Source: Chromobacterium sp. IIBBL 290-4
GTDB lineage: Bacteria > Pseudomonadota > Gammaproteobacteria > Burkholderiales > Chromobacteriaceae
Direction of reading: 5' to 3'
DNA: 64,000 nt
NCBI RefSeq assembly: GCF_024207115.1
Contig: NZ_CP100128.1
Span: 1-64,000 of the forward strand
Each line of letters starts with the position of its first letter. Position 1 is the stretch's first letter. The notes beneath the pieces were generated by a model, which made no database searches, had not been told where the DNA came from, and saw nothing but the letters and a program-made list of their open reading frames with translations. Below are positions 20,301-28,375 of the stretch, piece after piece. The position numbers were made by a program, and so were the translations under genes.

Positions 20301-21286
20301 CGGAGCACATGCTGTTCAACTTCCGCGTCATCGACGACGGCAAGCAGGAAATCGGCATGGGCCGCGATTTGATCGCGCTGCAGAAGCAGTTTGGCCAGGC
20401 GGCGCAGTTGACCTTCCGCGACACCAGCGCCGAGTTCGAGCGCGACGACGTCAAGACCTGGGACTTCGGCGAATTGCCGGAGAGCATACAGTTCGCCCGC
20501 GGCCGCCAGCAGCTGACCGGCTACCCGGCGCTGACGCTGGAGGAGGACCGCGTCGCCATCCGCCTGTTCGATACCCAGGACGTGGCGGAAAAGCACCATC
20601 GCCAGGGCGTGGTGAAGCTGCTGCAGCTGCAGTTGAAGGAGCAGATGAAGCAGCTGGGCAAGGGCCTGCCCGGCATGACCCAGATCGCGCTGCAGCTGCG
20701 CGCGGTGGCCAATGCCGACGACCTGCTGGCCGACGCCATCGCCGCCATCTGCGACCGCGCCTTCATCGGCGAGGACGCGCTGCCGCGCAATGAAAAAGCC
20801 TTCAACGATCAGAAAAACCGCGCCCGCACCCGCTTGCCGGCCGTCATCCAGGCTGTTTCGCAGTATTTGCAACAGATCGCGGCGGAATACGTCCCGCTGT
20901 GCAACAAAATGCAGAAACATAAATTGGGATTTGAGCTAAAACAACAATTGGAAAGCTTGGTTTACCGGGGTTTCCTGGCCGCGACGCCTTGGTCCCATCT
21001 GCCGCAGATTCCGCGCTATATGAAGGCGATGAGCCTGCGGATGGACAAGCAGCCGGCCAATCCACAGCGAGATGGCCAAAGGGCGGCGGAAATCCGTGAA
21101 CTGTGGCAGCAATGGCAGCAAAGAGTGGCGGAGCAGCAAGAGCAAGGCGAACCCGCCGAGGCGGTGCTAGCCTTCCGCTGGATGATAGAGGAATTGCGTG
21201 TCAGCCTGTTCGCGCAGGAATTGAAAACGCCTTATCCCGTATCTGTTAAAAGACTATTAAAAGTTTGGAGCGAGCTGCCAAGATAG
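17351..21286 (+). CDS. hrpA: ATP-dependent RNA helicase HrpA
   Basis: A 1311-residue DEAH-box helicase, the normal length for HrpA, which rescues stalled or collided ribosomes and affects mRNA processing. Walker A is CGETGSGKTTQ near residue 100; motif II is DEAH near 196 (IIDEAHERSLNIDF); motif III is ITSATID; motif VI is QRAGRCGR near 398. Then follow the HA2 and OB-fold domains and a long DUF3418 C-terminal region of about 600 residues specific to HrpA. It stands alone, 75 bases past the GTPase gene. The very long open frame on its opposite strand is a codon-bias shadow. Confidence 0.95.
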   Translation: MTPAARLAELKSALSSCLIRDRHILRRKLADAADRLKKNQPADKLLADIASQAERSRSRADARRAHLPKPSFDDALPVNQKLADIKGAIDKNQVVIICGETGSGKTTQLPKICLELGRGVFGLIGHTQPRRLAARSVATRIAQELGSTLGEHVGFKVRFTDKLSEKSVIKLMTDGIMLAETQTDRYLEAYDTIIIDEAHERSLNIDFLLGYLKQLLPRRPDLKIIITSATIDADRFSKHFDGAPVIEVSGRTYPVEVRYRPLKQRDEDEREMEMEDAIVDAADELSRQGSGDMLVFLPGEREIRETAEKLRKSGIRGYEILPLFARLSNEDQQKIFKPSGGRRIVLATNVAETSLTVPGIKYVIDTGLARINRYSPRAKVEQLQVEKVSQAAARQRAGRCGRVESGICVRLYAEDDFNARPAFTDPEIVRSNLAAVILRMAALRLGKVDEFPFLEAPSSRLIADGYQVLTELGAVNEQGELTPVGKELARIPVDPKVGRLLLAGRDYHCAREVLIIAAALSIQDPRERPFEARDAAEKAQARFNDEKSDFLSFLHLWDFFADALKHKKTNRQLVNTCHEHFLSYLRMREWRELHGQLAEIASELGLITRDEAHADAGQPDAQMSAKKRQQIDAVAYENLHKALITGLIGNIGMKNQEGDDYQGARGVNFLVFPGSGLKKAKPKWLVASELVETTRLYARCVAKIEPEWVEKLAQHLVKYHYFEPHWEKSRGEVVASERVTLYGLTLIPRRPVSYGRIAPEEARELFIRGALVNMEYVSNAPFFQRNQQLIREVEQLEHKARRQDVLVDEEALFAFYSERIPAEVVDAASFEAWRKEAEKTEPKLLHLTREELMRHAAQHVTENQFPEWLELEDGKLKLRYRFEPKHPLDGVTLDVPLAILNRLTPAPFEWLVPGMLRDKLQQLIKGLPKQIRRCCVPVPDFITRFLSTNPDLQQPIAAQLARFILRETGGVKVDIDEFNKQELPEHMLFNFRVIDDGKQEIGMGRDLIALQKQFGQAAQLTFRDTSAEFERDDVKTWDFGELPESIQFARGRQQLTGYPALTLEEDRVAIRLFDTQDVAEKHHRQGVVKLLQLQLKEQMKQLGKGLPGMTQIALQLRAVANADDLLADAIAAICDRAFIGEDALPRNEKAFNDQKNRARTRLPAVIQAVSQYLQQIAAEYVPLCNKMQKHKLGFELKQQLESLVYRGFLAATPWSHLPQIPRYMKAMSLRMDKQPANPQRDGQRAAEIRELWQQWQQRVAEQQEQGEPAEAVLAFRWMIEELRVSLFAQELKTPYPVSVKRLLKVWSELPR

Positions 21287-21360
21287 TTTGAGAAATCTAC
21301 AGCTTGCGATGACAATAGATTATCATTCTGTGAATTTTGACGTTGCAAGCGGCCATCTAT

Positions 21361-22500
21361 ATGACTGTGGATTCCTCCAAACGACCTTCCAAGGTCTATT
21401 CGGCGATGGTAGAACTCGGCAAGGAATTGCCGGTGGATGTCTACTCCAAAAGCGGCTTTCTGCTGCTGAAGCGCGGACATTACGTACTGACGCCGGAACT
21501 GAAGCAGAAGCTCATCAATATGGGCTTCTCCGGCAGCTTGTCCGACGCCAAGCCGATGGACAAGCCCAACCTCAACGACAGCAAGAAACACTCGCTGTTC
21601 GAGGATATCGCTTTTCTTCAGCAGCGCGTGCGCAGCATGCTGTACTACGCGCTGGCGACGCCGGGCATGGAAGACAAGGTGATGGAGATCGCCCAGACCT
21701 TGATCCGTTTGTCTGAGAAATATCCGGACGCGCTGATCGCCTCCATCTTCCTGGTCCCGTTTTCCGAATACAGCGTCGCGCACTCGCTGCACACCGCGGC
21801 GCTGCTGGCCATCATCACCCGCCACATCACGCTGCCGCCCAAGCACCGCGAAACGCTGATCAGCGCGGCGCTGACGATGAACATCTCGCAAGTGGAGCTG
21901 CAAAACACTTTGTTCGGCCAGGCGGACAAGCTCAACGACACGCAAAAGCAGGCCATCCTGGACCACCCCATCATGAGCTCGGCCATCTTGCGCGAGGCCG
22001 GCATCGAAGACCAGCTATGGCATACCCTGGTGCAGACGCACCATGAATCCTGGCAGGGCAACGGCTATCCCTTCGGCCTGCCGCGCGAGCAGATCCTGCC
22101 GCCGGCCCACTTGCTGCATCTGGCCGACATCACCTGCGCCAAGCTGCTGCCGCGCCGCTACCGTTCGGCGCTGCTGCCCGCCACCGCGCTGGGGCAGATT
22201 TTCCAGCGCAAGGACAGCGAGTTCGACCAATCCTTCACCACCATGCTGATCAAGGATCTGGGCATTTATCCTCCCGGCAGCTTCGTCAAGATCGCCAGCG
22301 AGGAGATTTGCGTGGTGATCTCCGCCGGGGCCAAGCCCAGCGAGCCCATCGTCGCCGCCATCCGCCGCGCCGACGGCCCCCCTTATGGCGAGCCCCTGAT
22401 GCGCGACACCAGCAAACCGCATCAAAAAGTGGTGGCGCCTTGCCATGCCGGCGAAGCCAAGGTGCGGGTCTCCTTCCTCGCCCACTTGTGGAAATGCTGA
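21361..22500 (+). CDS. degenerate HD-GYP domain protein
   Basis: A 379-residue cytoplasmic protein. Residues about 15-60 resemble the short beta-rich domain found before HD-GYP domains (VDVYSKSGFLLLKRGHYVL). The second half keeps the HD-GYP frame: VAHSLHTAALLAIITRHITL, HPIMSSAIL, and THHESWQGNGYPFGLP for the HHE and GYP region. But the metal-binding HD pair, normally HDIGK, is replaced by ALTMNISQ, so c-di-GMP hydrolysis is unlikely and a binding or regulatory role is more probable. The start at 21361 is the first ATG in the frame; a TTG at 21337 is possible. No clear ribosome site. Confidence 0.75.
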   Translation: MTVDSSKRPSKVYSAMVELGKELPVDVYSKSGFLLLKRGHYVLTPELKQKLINMGFSGSLSDAKPMDKPNLNDSKKHSLFEDIAFLQQRVRSMLYYALATPGMEDKVMEIAQTLIRLSEKYPDALIASIFLVPFSEYSVAHSLHTAALLAIITRHITLPPKHRETLISAALTMNISQVELQNTLFGQADKLNDTQKQAILDHPIMSSAILREAGIEDQLWHTLVQTHHESWQGNGYPFGLPREQILPPAHLLHLADITCAKLLPRRYRSALLPATALGQIFQRKDSEFDQSFTTMLIKDLGIYPPGSFVKIASEEICVVISAGAKPSEPIVAAIRRADGPPYGEPLMRDTSKPHQKVVAPCHAGEAKVRVSFLAHLWKC

Positions 22501-22538
22501 CAGAGCGGCCATGCCCGTCAAATTTCACGCAATTGAAA

Positions 22539-22544
22539 TATAAT
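22539..22544 (+). promoter_or_regulatory. candidate -10 box of the phosphatase genes
   Basis: A perfect TATAAT. The upstream -35 position (CGTCAA region, 22516-22521) is poor, as expected for an activator-dependent promoter; a PhoB site here is only weakly matched. Transcription would begin near 22551. Confidence 0.4.
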
Positions 22545-22572
22545 GTTATTTTGGCAGAAACAGTCAAAAAAT

Positions 22573-22613
22573 ATTATTTGTGCGCATTTTTAACAAATAT
22601 GAGCACAAATAAT
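22573..22613 (+). promoter_or_regulatory. 11-base inverted repeat covering the start codon of the first phosphatase
   Basis: ATTATTTGTGC at 22573-22583 is the perfect inverse of GCACAAATAAT at 22603-22613, with a 19-base loop. The right arm includes the first two bases of the ATG at 22612. In RNA this would bury the start; in DNA it could be a repressor site. Confidence 0.5.
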
Positions 22614-24075
22614 GCGCACCTTCAGTCTCACTTTAAGTCTCGCCTTGGCTTTTGGCGCGGCGGGCTGCAATAGCGACAGCACCGCCAGCGCCTCCCGTCC
22701 GCAAGACAACGCCACAAGCAAGCCGCCCGTTTCCGCGCCGGCCGCCAAGAATGTGATCTTCTTTCTTGGCGACGGCATGGGCACCACCACCACCACCGCA
22801 GCCCGCATCTATGCCGTTGGCGAAGACGGCCAACTGACCATGGACACCCTGCCGGAATCCGGCTTCGTCAAAACCTTCTCCAACGACGCGCAAGTCACGG
22901 ACAGCGCGCCGTCGATGTCGGCCTATATGACCGGCGTGAAGATGAACAACGAAGTCATCTCCATGTCCACCGACACCCAGGCCAAGACACCCGCCGCCGA
23001 CCTCACATCCAACTGCGGCGCAGGCAACGGCAAGCCGGTCTCCACCCTGCTGGAGCTGGCCAAGGCCAAGAACTGGGCCACCGGCGTGGTCACCACCACC
23101 CGCGTCACCCACGCCACCCCGGCCGCCACCTACTCCCACGTCTGCCACCGCGACGCCGAATCCGACATCGCCGCGCAACTGGTGCCGGGCGGCGCGCAAT
23201 ACAACGCCGCGCTGAAAGACGGCGTGGACGTGGTGTTCGGCGGCGGCCGCCAGTTCTTCCTGCCCAAGGCGGCCGGCGGCAAGCGCGCCGATGGACGCGA
23301 CCTGGTAGCAGAACTGAAAGCCAAAGGCTACGGCTACGCCGCCGACAAGGCCTCGTTCAGCGCCATCGATCAGGCCAAGACCCAGCGCGCCGTGGGCCTG
23401 TTCACCTCCAGCCACATGAGCTACGACCTGGACCGCGACGCGGCCAAGGAACCCAGCCTGGCGGAAATGACCGGCAAAGCCATCTCCATGCTGGCCAAGC
23501 GGACCGACAAGCAGGGCTTCTTCCTGATGGTGGAGGGCGGCCGCATCGACCATGCGCTGCATGAGACCACCGCCAAGAAAGCGTTGCAGGACACCGTCGC
23601 CTTCGACCAGGCCATCAAGACCGCCATCGACGCCATGCAGCAGCAAGACCCGGGGCTGAAGAACACGCTGATCGTCGTCACCGCCGACCACGACCACACC
23701 CTGGTGCTGAACGGCTACGCCAAGCGCACCGGCAAGACCGCTCCGGGCAATCCCGGCGTACTGGGCCTGGCCAAGGATTACGTCAGCGGCAAAAACCTGA
23801 CCGACGCCGACGGCATGCCCTACACCATCATCGGCTTCGGCAACGGCGAAAACCGCGTCAATGACAAGCGCAGCGCCGCCGCGGCCTTGACCGACGATGC
23901 GGTAGCCGCCAACGACTACCACCAGGAGGCTGCCATCCGCATGCCGGCCGGCGGCGAAACCCACGGCGGCACCGATGTGTTCATCGGCGCCATCGGCCAG
24001 GGCGCGGACAGCATCCACGGCTTCCTGGAAAACATCGAAGTGTTCGGCCTGGTCAAAAAAGCCGCCGGCCTGTAA
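22612..24075 (+). CDS. alkaline phosphatase, probable lipoprotein
   Basis: A 487-residue PhoA-family phosphomonoesterase. The metal site starts at FLGDGMG; the nucleophile is the Ser in TDSAPSMSAYMTGVK (about residue 97); further ligands are in VEGGRIDHALH, TADHDHT and ETHGGTDV. The N-terminus MRTFSLTLSLALAFGAAGC ends in a plausible lipobox with Cys19, so it is probably an outer-membrane lipoprotein. A low-complexity linker (residues 20-45) joins it to the enzyme. The next gene is a second copy 20 bases downstream. No ribosome site is visible, and a hairpin covers the start. Confidence 0.9.
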   Translation: MRTFSLTLSLALAFGAAGCNSDSTASASRPQDNATSKPPVSAPAAKNVIFFLGDGMGTTTTTAARIYAVGEDGQLTMDTLPESGFVKTFSNDAQVTDSAPSMSAYMTGVKMNNEVISMSTDTQAKTPAADLTSNCGAGNGKPVSTLLELAKAKNWATGVVTTTRVTHATPAATYSHVCHRDAESDIAAQLVPGGAQYNAALKDGVDVVFGGGRQFFLPKAAGGKRADGRDLVAELKAKGYGYAADKASFSAIDQAKTQRAVGLFTSSHMSYDLDRDAAKEPSLAEMTGKAISMLAKRTDKQGFFLMVEGGRIDHALHETTAKKALQDTVAFDQAIKTAIDAMQQQDPGLKNTLIVVTADHDHTLVLNGYAKRTGKTAPGNPGVLGLAKDYVSGKNLTDADGMPYTIIGFGNGENRVNDKRSAAAALTDDAVAANDYHQEAAIRMPAGGETHGGTDVFIGAIGQGADSIHGFLENIEVFGLVKKAAGL

Positions 24076-24095
24076 GCGCTCTGGAGAACAACAAT

Positions 24096-25454
24096 ATGCA
24101 AACCGTGATGAAAACCCTGCTGGCCGCCGCCGTGCTGGCCGCCCTGCCCGCCGCGCCCGCCCAAGCCGCCGGCGAGGCCAAGAACGTGATCTTTTTTCTC
24201 GGCGACGGCATGGGCCCCGCCACCGTCACCGCATCGCGCATCTACCAGTACGGCGAGAGCGGCAAGCTTAATATGGAAAAGCTTGATCGCACTGCGCGGA
24301 TCAAAACCTTCTCCAACGACGCCCAGACCACCGACAGCGCGCCGTCGATGTCGGCCTATATGACCGGCGTGAAGATGAACAACGAAGTCATCTCCATGTC
24401 CGCCGACACTCGCGCCATCGAGCCCAACAGCGACGGCACCGGCAACTGCGGCGCGGGCAACGGCGCGCCCGCCGCCACGCTGCTGGAGCTGGCCAAGGCC
24501 AAGGGCAAGGCCATAGGCGCGGTCACCACCACCCGCGTCACCCACGCCACCCCGGCCGCCACGTATTCGCACGTCTGCCACCGCGACGCCGAGTCCGACA
24601 TCATCGCCCAGGCCGTTCCGGGCGGCGTCGGCTACAACGCCAAGCTGGGCGCGGGCCTGGACGTGCTGATGGGCGGCGGCGCCAAGTTCCTGCTGCCCAA
24701 GGCCAAGGGCGGCAAACGCAGCGACGGCCGCGACTTGCTGCAAGAGTTCGCCGCCAAGGGCTACCCGGTGCTGCAAACCGGCGCGCAGCTGGCCGCCTTC
24801 GACGCCAAATCGGCCGTCAAGCTGGTGGGCATCTTCGGCAATGATCATCTCGATTACGAGCTGGACCGCGTCAAAAACAAGACGGACCAACCCAGCCTGG
24901 CGCAAATGACCGCCGCGGCGATAGACGTGCTGTCCAAGAACGGCAACGGCTATGTGCTGATGGTGGAAGGCGGCCGCATCGACCACGCCCTGCACGGCAC
25001 CAACGCCAAGCGCGCGCTGGTCGACACCATCGCCTTCGACGACGCCATCAAGACCGCGCTGGCCAAGGTGGATCTGAAAAACACGCTGATCGTCGTCACC
25101 GCCGACCACGACCACACCATGACCATCAACGGCTATTCCAAGCGCGGCAATCCCATCCACGACATTTCGCGCAGCTATGTGGACGGCCAGCCGGCCAAGG
25201 ATGCCGACGGCGCGGTCTACACCACGCTGGCCTTCGGCAACGGCCCCAACCGCAAGCCCAGCCGGGTGTCGGTGAACTCGGCGGACGCCACCGCCGACGA
25301 CTACCAGCAGGAAACCGGCCTCCGCCTGTCCAGCGAAACCCATGGCGGCGGCGATGTGATGCTGATGTCGGGCGGCGCCGGCAATCAGGGCTTCAAAGGC
25401 ACCATGGACAACACCAAGGTGTTCGGCCTGGTGAAAAGCGCGCTCGGTTTGTAA
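24096..25454 (+). CDS. alkaline phosphatase, periplasmic
   Basis: A 452-residue PhoA-family enzyme and clear paralogue of its upstream neighbour, sharing long identical stretches around the nucleophile (DSAPSMSAYMTGVKMNNEVI) and HVCHRDAESDI. The metal motifs FLGDGMGPA, VEGGRIDHALH, TADHDHT and ETHGGGDV are intact. The signal peptide MKTLLAAAVLAALPAAPAQA ends in AXA with no lipobox Cys, so this copy is soluble in the periplasm or secreted. A GGAG lies before the ATG. It lacks the linker of the first copy. A local duplication with altered targeting is the likely origin. Confidence 0.9.
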   Translation: MQTVMKTLLAAAVLAALPAAPAQAAGEAKNVIFFLGDGMGPATVTASRIYQYGESGKLNMEKLDRTARIKTFSNDAQTTDSAPSMSAYMTGVKMNNEVISMSADTRAIEPNSDGTGNCGAGNGAPAATLLELAKAKGKAIGAVTTTRVTHATPAATYSHVCHRDAESDIIAQAVPGGVGYNAKLGAGLDVLMGGGAKFLLPKAKGGKRSDGRDLLQEFAAKGYPVLQTGAQLAAFDAKSAVKLVGIFGNDHLDYELDRVKNKTDQPSLAQMTAAAIDVLSKNGNGYVLMVEGGRIDHALHGTNAKRALVDTIAFDDAIKTALAKVDLKNTLIVVTADHDHTMTINGYSKRGNPIHDISRSYVDGQPAKDADGAVYTTLAFGNGPNRKPSRVSVNSADATADDYQQETGLRLSSETHGGGDVMLMSGGAGNQGFKGTMDNTKVFGLVKSALGL

Positions 25455-25470
25455 GGCCTGGATGAACCCA

Positions 25471-25501
25471 ACTGCGCGGCGCAAGCCGCGTGGTTTCTTT
25501 T
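25471..25501 (+). terminator. terminator-like hairpin after the phosphatases
   Basis: CGCGGC at 25475-25480, a GCAA loop and GCCGCG at 25485-25490, followed by TGGTTTCTTTT. Confidence 0.6.
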
Positions 25502-25514
25502 GAATGGATGCGAA

Positions 25515-26159
25515 ATGAAATATTGGATGGCGGCTCTGCTGCCGCTGTGGCTGAACCAAGCCTGGGCTGAGCTGCCCAGTCTGCAAGCCATCGTCCGCTA
25601 TGAAACCGTCAGCCTCGGCGCGGACGGCACGGAGAAAACACTGCGCTACAGCGAAAAATGGCTGCGCCAAGGCAGCCATGTCTGGCGCGAACGGCTGAGC
25701 GTTCAGCAACACGGCGATCATGCCGACGACGACGGCCATCATCACTTGGACTTCGCTTCCGCGCCGCGCCATGTCTGGCTGGACGGCAATGGGCTGATGC
25801 GCGTGGAGTTTCTGAATCGCGAGCAGAAGCGCCGCATCGCCGTGGAAAAGCGGGAGTGGTCGGACATCGGCTTCGCCGCCTCCTGGCCGCAAGCCGCGCA
25901 ATTGATCGATCTCTCGCAATTGAAGGGCTTCGCCGTGCGCCGCGAAAGCGCCGACATCACCCGCTACAGCAAGGCAGGCAAAACGCTGCGCTGGAGCGCG
26001 CGCTGGCGGATGCCGCTGTCGGTGGCCATCCGCTCAGCCGATGGCCGGCAAGTCGAAAAGATCAGCATCACGCCCTCAGTCCTGCCGGCGAATATGGCTT
26101 TGCCCTGGCGGCAAAGCGCTGGCTGGCAGAAGCAGGACTATCTCGACACGCTGGACTGA
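25515..26159 (+). CDS. secreted protein with His-rich segment, unknown function
   Basis: An unrecognised 214-residue protein. The N-terminus MKYWMAALLPLWLNQAWAE is a signal peptide with an AXA cleavage site. Near residues 70-80 it has HGDHADDDGHHHLDF, a likely metal-binding patch. The rest is beta-rich with many Trp and Arg. It starts 60 bases after the second phosphatase, across a terminator-like hairpin. The last 22 bases overlap the convergent AraC gene. A link to the zinc-dependent phosphatases is possible but only inferred from position. Confidence 0.6.
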   Translation: MKYWMAALLPLWLNQAWAELPSLQAIVRYETVSLGADGTEKTLRYSEKWLRQGSHVWRERLSVQQHGDHADDDGHHHLDFASAPRHVWLDGNGLMRVEFLNREQKRRIAVEKREWSDIGFAASWPQAAQLIDLSQLKGFAVRRESADITRYSKAGKTLRWSARWRMPLSVAIRSADGRQVEKISITPSVLPANMALPWRQSAGWQKQDYLDTLD

Positions 26160-26929
26160 GCCCCCGCCGCGCGCCGGTATTGCGCCGGCGTCTGGCCGAC
26201 ATGGCGGCTGAAGAAGGCGATGAAGGCGCTGTCGCTGGAGAAATCCAGCGCTTGCGCCACCCGGCCAGGCTCCTCGCCGTCCGCCAATTGCTCCATCGCC
26301 TTCAGCAAACGCCATTGCTGGCGCCAAGCCTGGTACGACATGCCGGTGTCGCGCAGGAAAATCCGGCTGATCGTCCGCTCGCAAGCGCCCGTCCCGTCCG
26401 CCAGCTGGTTCAAACGCGGCGGAGCCTTGCCCTCTCCCAGCTCCGCCAGCCAATTCGCCAAGCGCCGGTCCCGAGGCATGGCCAATTGCCAACTCTCGCG
26501 CTTGGCGGCATTCAGCTCCTCGGCGAACACCTGAAGCAGCGCTTGCTGACGCGCGGCGGGAAAATCCCAAGGCCAGGCCGCCATGCGTTCGATCACCTCG
26601 CGCAGCAGCGGATTCACCTCCAGCACCTGCACGCTGGCTCCCATGCCGGCCAGCGGCGCCTCGAAGTAAAGCGAACGGTAAGCCACCTGGCCGCGCATCA
26701 GCGCGCGATGGCTGACGCCGCCGGGTATCCAGGCGGCGCGGCTGGGCGGCAACAGACAGCGCGCGCCCTCCAGCGCTATCGTCATGCAGCCGGAAGCCGC
26801 GAACAGCAGTTGATGCCGGCGATGCCGATGAAAGCCGGAATCATGCCGCCCCAACAGGGAGGCGATGCCTATCACCTCGCCAGGCAAGCCATCCGCGTCG
26901 AATGGCTGCGCCGCTTCTATCCAGGCCAT
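26138..26929 (-). CDS. AraC family transcriptional regulator with cupin sensor
   Basis: A 263-residue activator. The N-terminal half is an AraC-type cupin (FHRHRRHQLLFAASG, then PPSRAAWIPGGVSH). The C-terminal half is the double helix-turn-helix domain: CERTISRIFLRDTGMSYQAWRQ-like first HTH, and VAQALDFSSDSAFIAFFSRH-type second HTH followed by TPAQYRR. It is transcribed divergently from a Bcr/CflA exporter, which it probably controls. Inverted motifs around its own start codon suggest autoregulation. Confidence 0.9.
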   Translation of the reverse strand: MAWIEAAQPFDADGLPGEVIGIASLLGRHDSGFHRHRRHQLLFAASGCMTIALEGARCLLPPSRAAWIPGGVSHRALMRGQVAYRSLYFEAPLAGMGASVQVLEVNPLLREVIERMAAWPWDFPAARQQALLQVFAEELNAAKRESWQLAMPRDRRLANWLAELGEGKAPPRLNQLADGTGACERTISRIFLRDTGMSYQAWRQQWRLLKAMEQLADGEEPGRVAQALDFSSDSAFIAFFSRHVGQTPAQYRRAAGAQSSVSR

Positions 26930-26981
26930 TTGTCCGATTTTTGAATGATTGAGTCTTTCTTATTGTAACCAGACAAATCGG
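26928..26981. promoter_or_regulatory. candidate operator between araC-type gene and exporter
   Basis: ATTTGTC at 26928-26934 is inverted as GACAAAT at 26972-26978, and CCGATTT at 26933-26939 is inverted as AAATCGG at 26975-26981. The left arms touch the regulator's own start codon. Confidence 0.45.
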
Positions 26982-27026
26982 CGCGCTCTACACTGCCGTC
27001 TTTTCCCGCTATAGAAGTCACCCGCA

Positions 27027-28175
27027 ATGAAACCCTCCCCCCCGCTTTGGCTGCTGATCGGCCTGATGATCTTCCCGCAATTGGTGGAGACGCTATATAG
27101 CCCCGCCCTGCCCGCCATCGCCGCCCGCTACGCGGTGAGCGAGGCGCAGGCGGCGCAGACGCTGTCCATCTATTTTTCCGCTTTCACCATCGGCGTGGCC
27201 TTATGGGGATGGCTGAGCGACCGCATCGGCCGTCGGCCCGCCATGCTGCTGGGGCTGGCCTGTTACGGATCCGGCGCCGCGCTGGCCTTGATCGCGCCGG
27301 ACTTTCATTGGCTGCTGCTCGCTCGCGCCCTGGCCGCGTTCGGCGCGGCCGCGGGCTCCGTCGTGACGCAAACCATATTGCGCGACAGTTGCGACGCCTC
27401 CCGGCTCGCGCACGTCTTCGCGCTGATGGGCATGGCGCTGGCCATCAGTCCGGCGCTGGGTTTGCTCAGCGGCGGCGCGCTGCTTCTATCCGCCGGCCTG
27501 GATGGGGTGTTCATGGCCCTGGCCGGCCTGGCCCTGTTGCTGCTGGGACTGGCGTGGCGCTGGCTGCCCGAAACCCGCCCAGCCTCGCGCCAGGCCACTC
27601 CGCTGGGACCATTGGCGGCCCGCATGCTGCGGGATAGCCGCCTGTGGCGGGATGCCGCGCTGGTGGCCTTGTTCAATACCATGCTGTTCAGCTACTACAG
27701 CCTGGCGCCCTTCGTTTTCGACGCCATCGGCCTATCCAGCCAAGGCTATGGCCTATCCGGCATCGCCCTGGCCGCCGCCGCGCTGGCCGGCGCATGGGCC
27801 AATCGCCGCTTGCTGGCCAAGGGCCGGCAGCCTGCCGCGCTGATTCGCCAAGCCTGCGCGCTGGCCCTGCTTGGCTCCCTGGGCGTATGGGTCTGCGGCG
27901 GCTCGGCCTGGCTGCTCTTGCCCATGGCGGGCATCGTCATCGCCTACGGCATTGCCATTCCCAATGTGCTAAGCCTGGCTTTGCAGCGTTACCGGGAGGC
28001 GCTGGGCAGCGCCGGCGCCTTGTTCGGTCTAAGCTACTACCTGTTGCTGGCGCTGGGTCTTGCGCTAAGCGGTTTGAGCCAGAACCTGGCCTGTAGCTTG
28101 CTGTTCTGTTCGGCGCTGACATTGCCGCTCTGCACCGCTCCAGCCCCAAAACCGCTCAAGACGGAGGCTATATAA
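27027..28175 (+). CDS. Bcr/CflA family MFS drug-type exporter
   Basis: A 382-residue major facilitator with 12 membrane helices. The N-terminus FPQLVETLYSPALPAIAARY and the loop LSDRIGRRPAMLLGL between helices 2 and 3 match the Bcr/CflA branch, which exports drugs such as bicyclomycin and some sugars or sulfonamides. The substrate here is not known. It starts 97 bases from the divergent AraC gene, so induction by that regulator is likely. Confidence 0.85.
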   Translation: MKPSPPLWLLIGLMIFPQLVETLYSPALPAIAARYAVSEAQAAQTLSIYFSAFTIGVALWGWLSDRIGRRPAMLLGLACYGSGAALALIAPDFHWLLLARALAAFGAAAGSVVTQTILRDSCDASRLAHVFALMGMALAISPALGLLSGGALLLSAGLDGVFMALAGLALLLLGLAWRWLPETRPASRQATPLGPLAARMLRDSRLWRDAALVALFNTMLFSYYSLAPFVFDAIGLSSQGYGLSGIALAAAALAGAWANRRLLAKGRQPAALIRQACALALLGSLGVWVCGGSAWLLLPMAGIVIAYGIAIPNVLSLALQRYREALGSAGALFGLSYYLLLALGLALSGLSQNLACSLLFCSALTLPLCTAPAPKPLKTEAI

Positions 28176-28375
28176 GCTAGATCCCACGCCAAGAAACACT
28201 CAAGAAAAACCGATATAAAACAATGCAATATCAAAGATGTGTAGAACTGTATCAAGCCTGACGATCATTAACTTCTATTTACTTGTGATATTGAGCATTC
28301 AATCACACAATGCGCCGTCTTCCGCTGCATGCCAGCGGGCTGATACCTAACCCCATCAAGAAAGAGAGCATTGCC

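Noticed and set aside
17294..20920. A 1208-codon open frame opposite hrpA
   Set aside because: hrpA has full motifs and length; the antisense frame is His/Gln/Val/Leu-rich, typical of reverse reading of GC-rich codons, with no domain.
21300..21335. A Fur box before the degenerate HD-GYP gene
   Set aside because: GATTATCATT is suggestive, but the full 19-base match is weak and the gene has no iron link.
22501..22560. A PhoB box before the phosphatases
   Set aside because: Only one half-site (CCGTCAA) is acceptable and the second is poor.
23916..25919. A 667-codon open frame opposite the phosphatases
   Set aside because: Same codon-bias shadow; the plus-strand enzymes are unmistakable.
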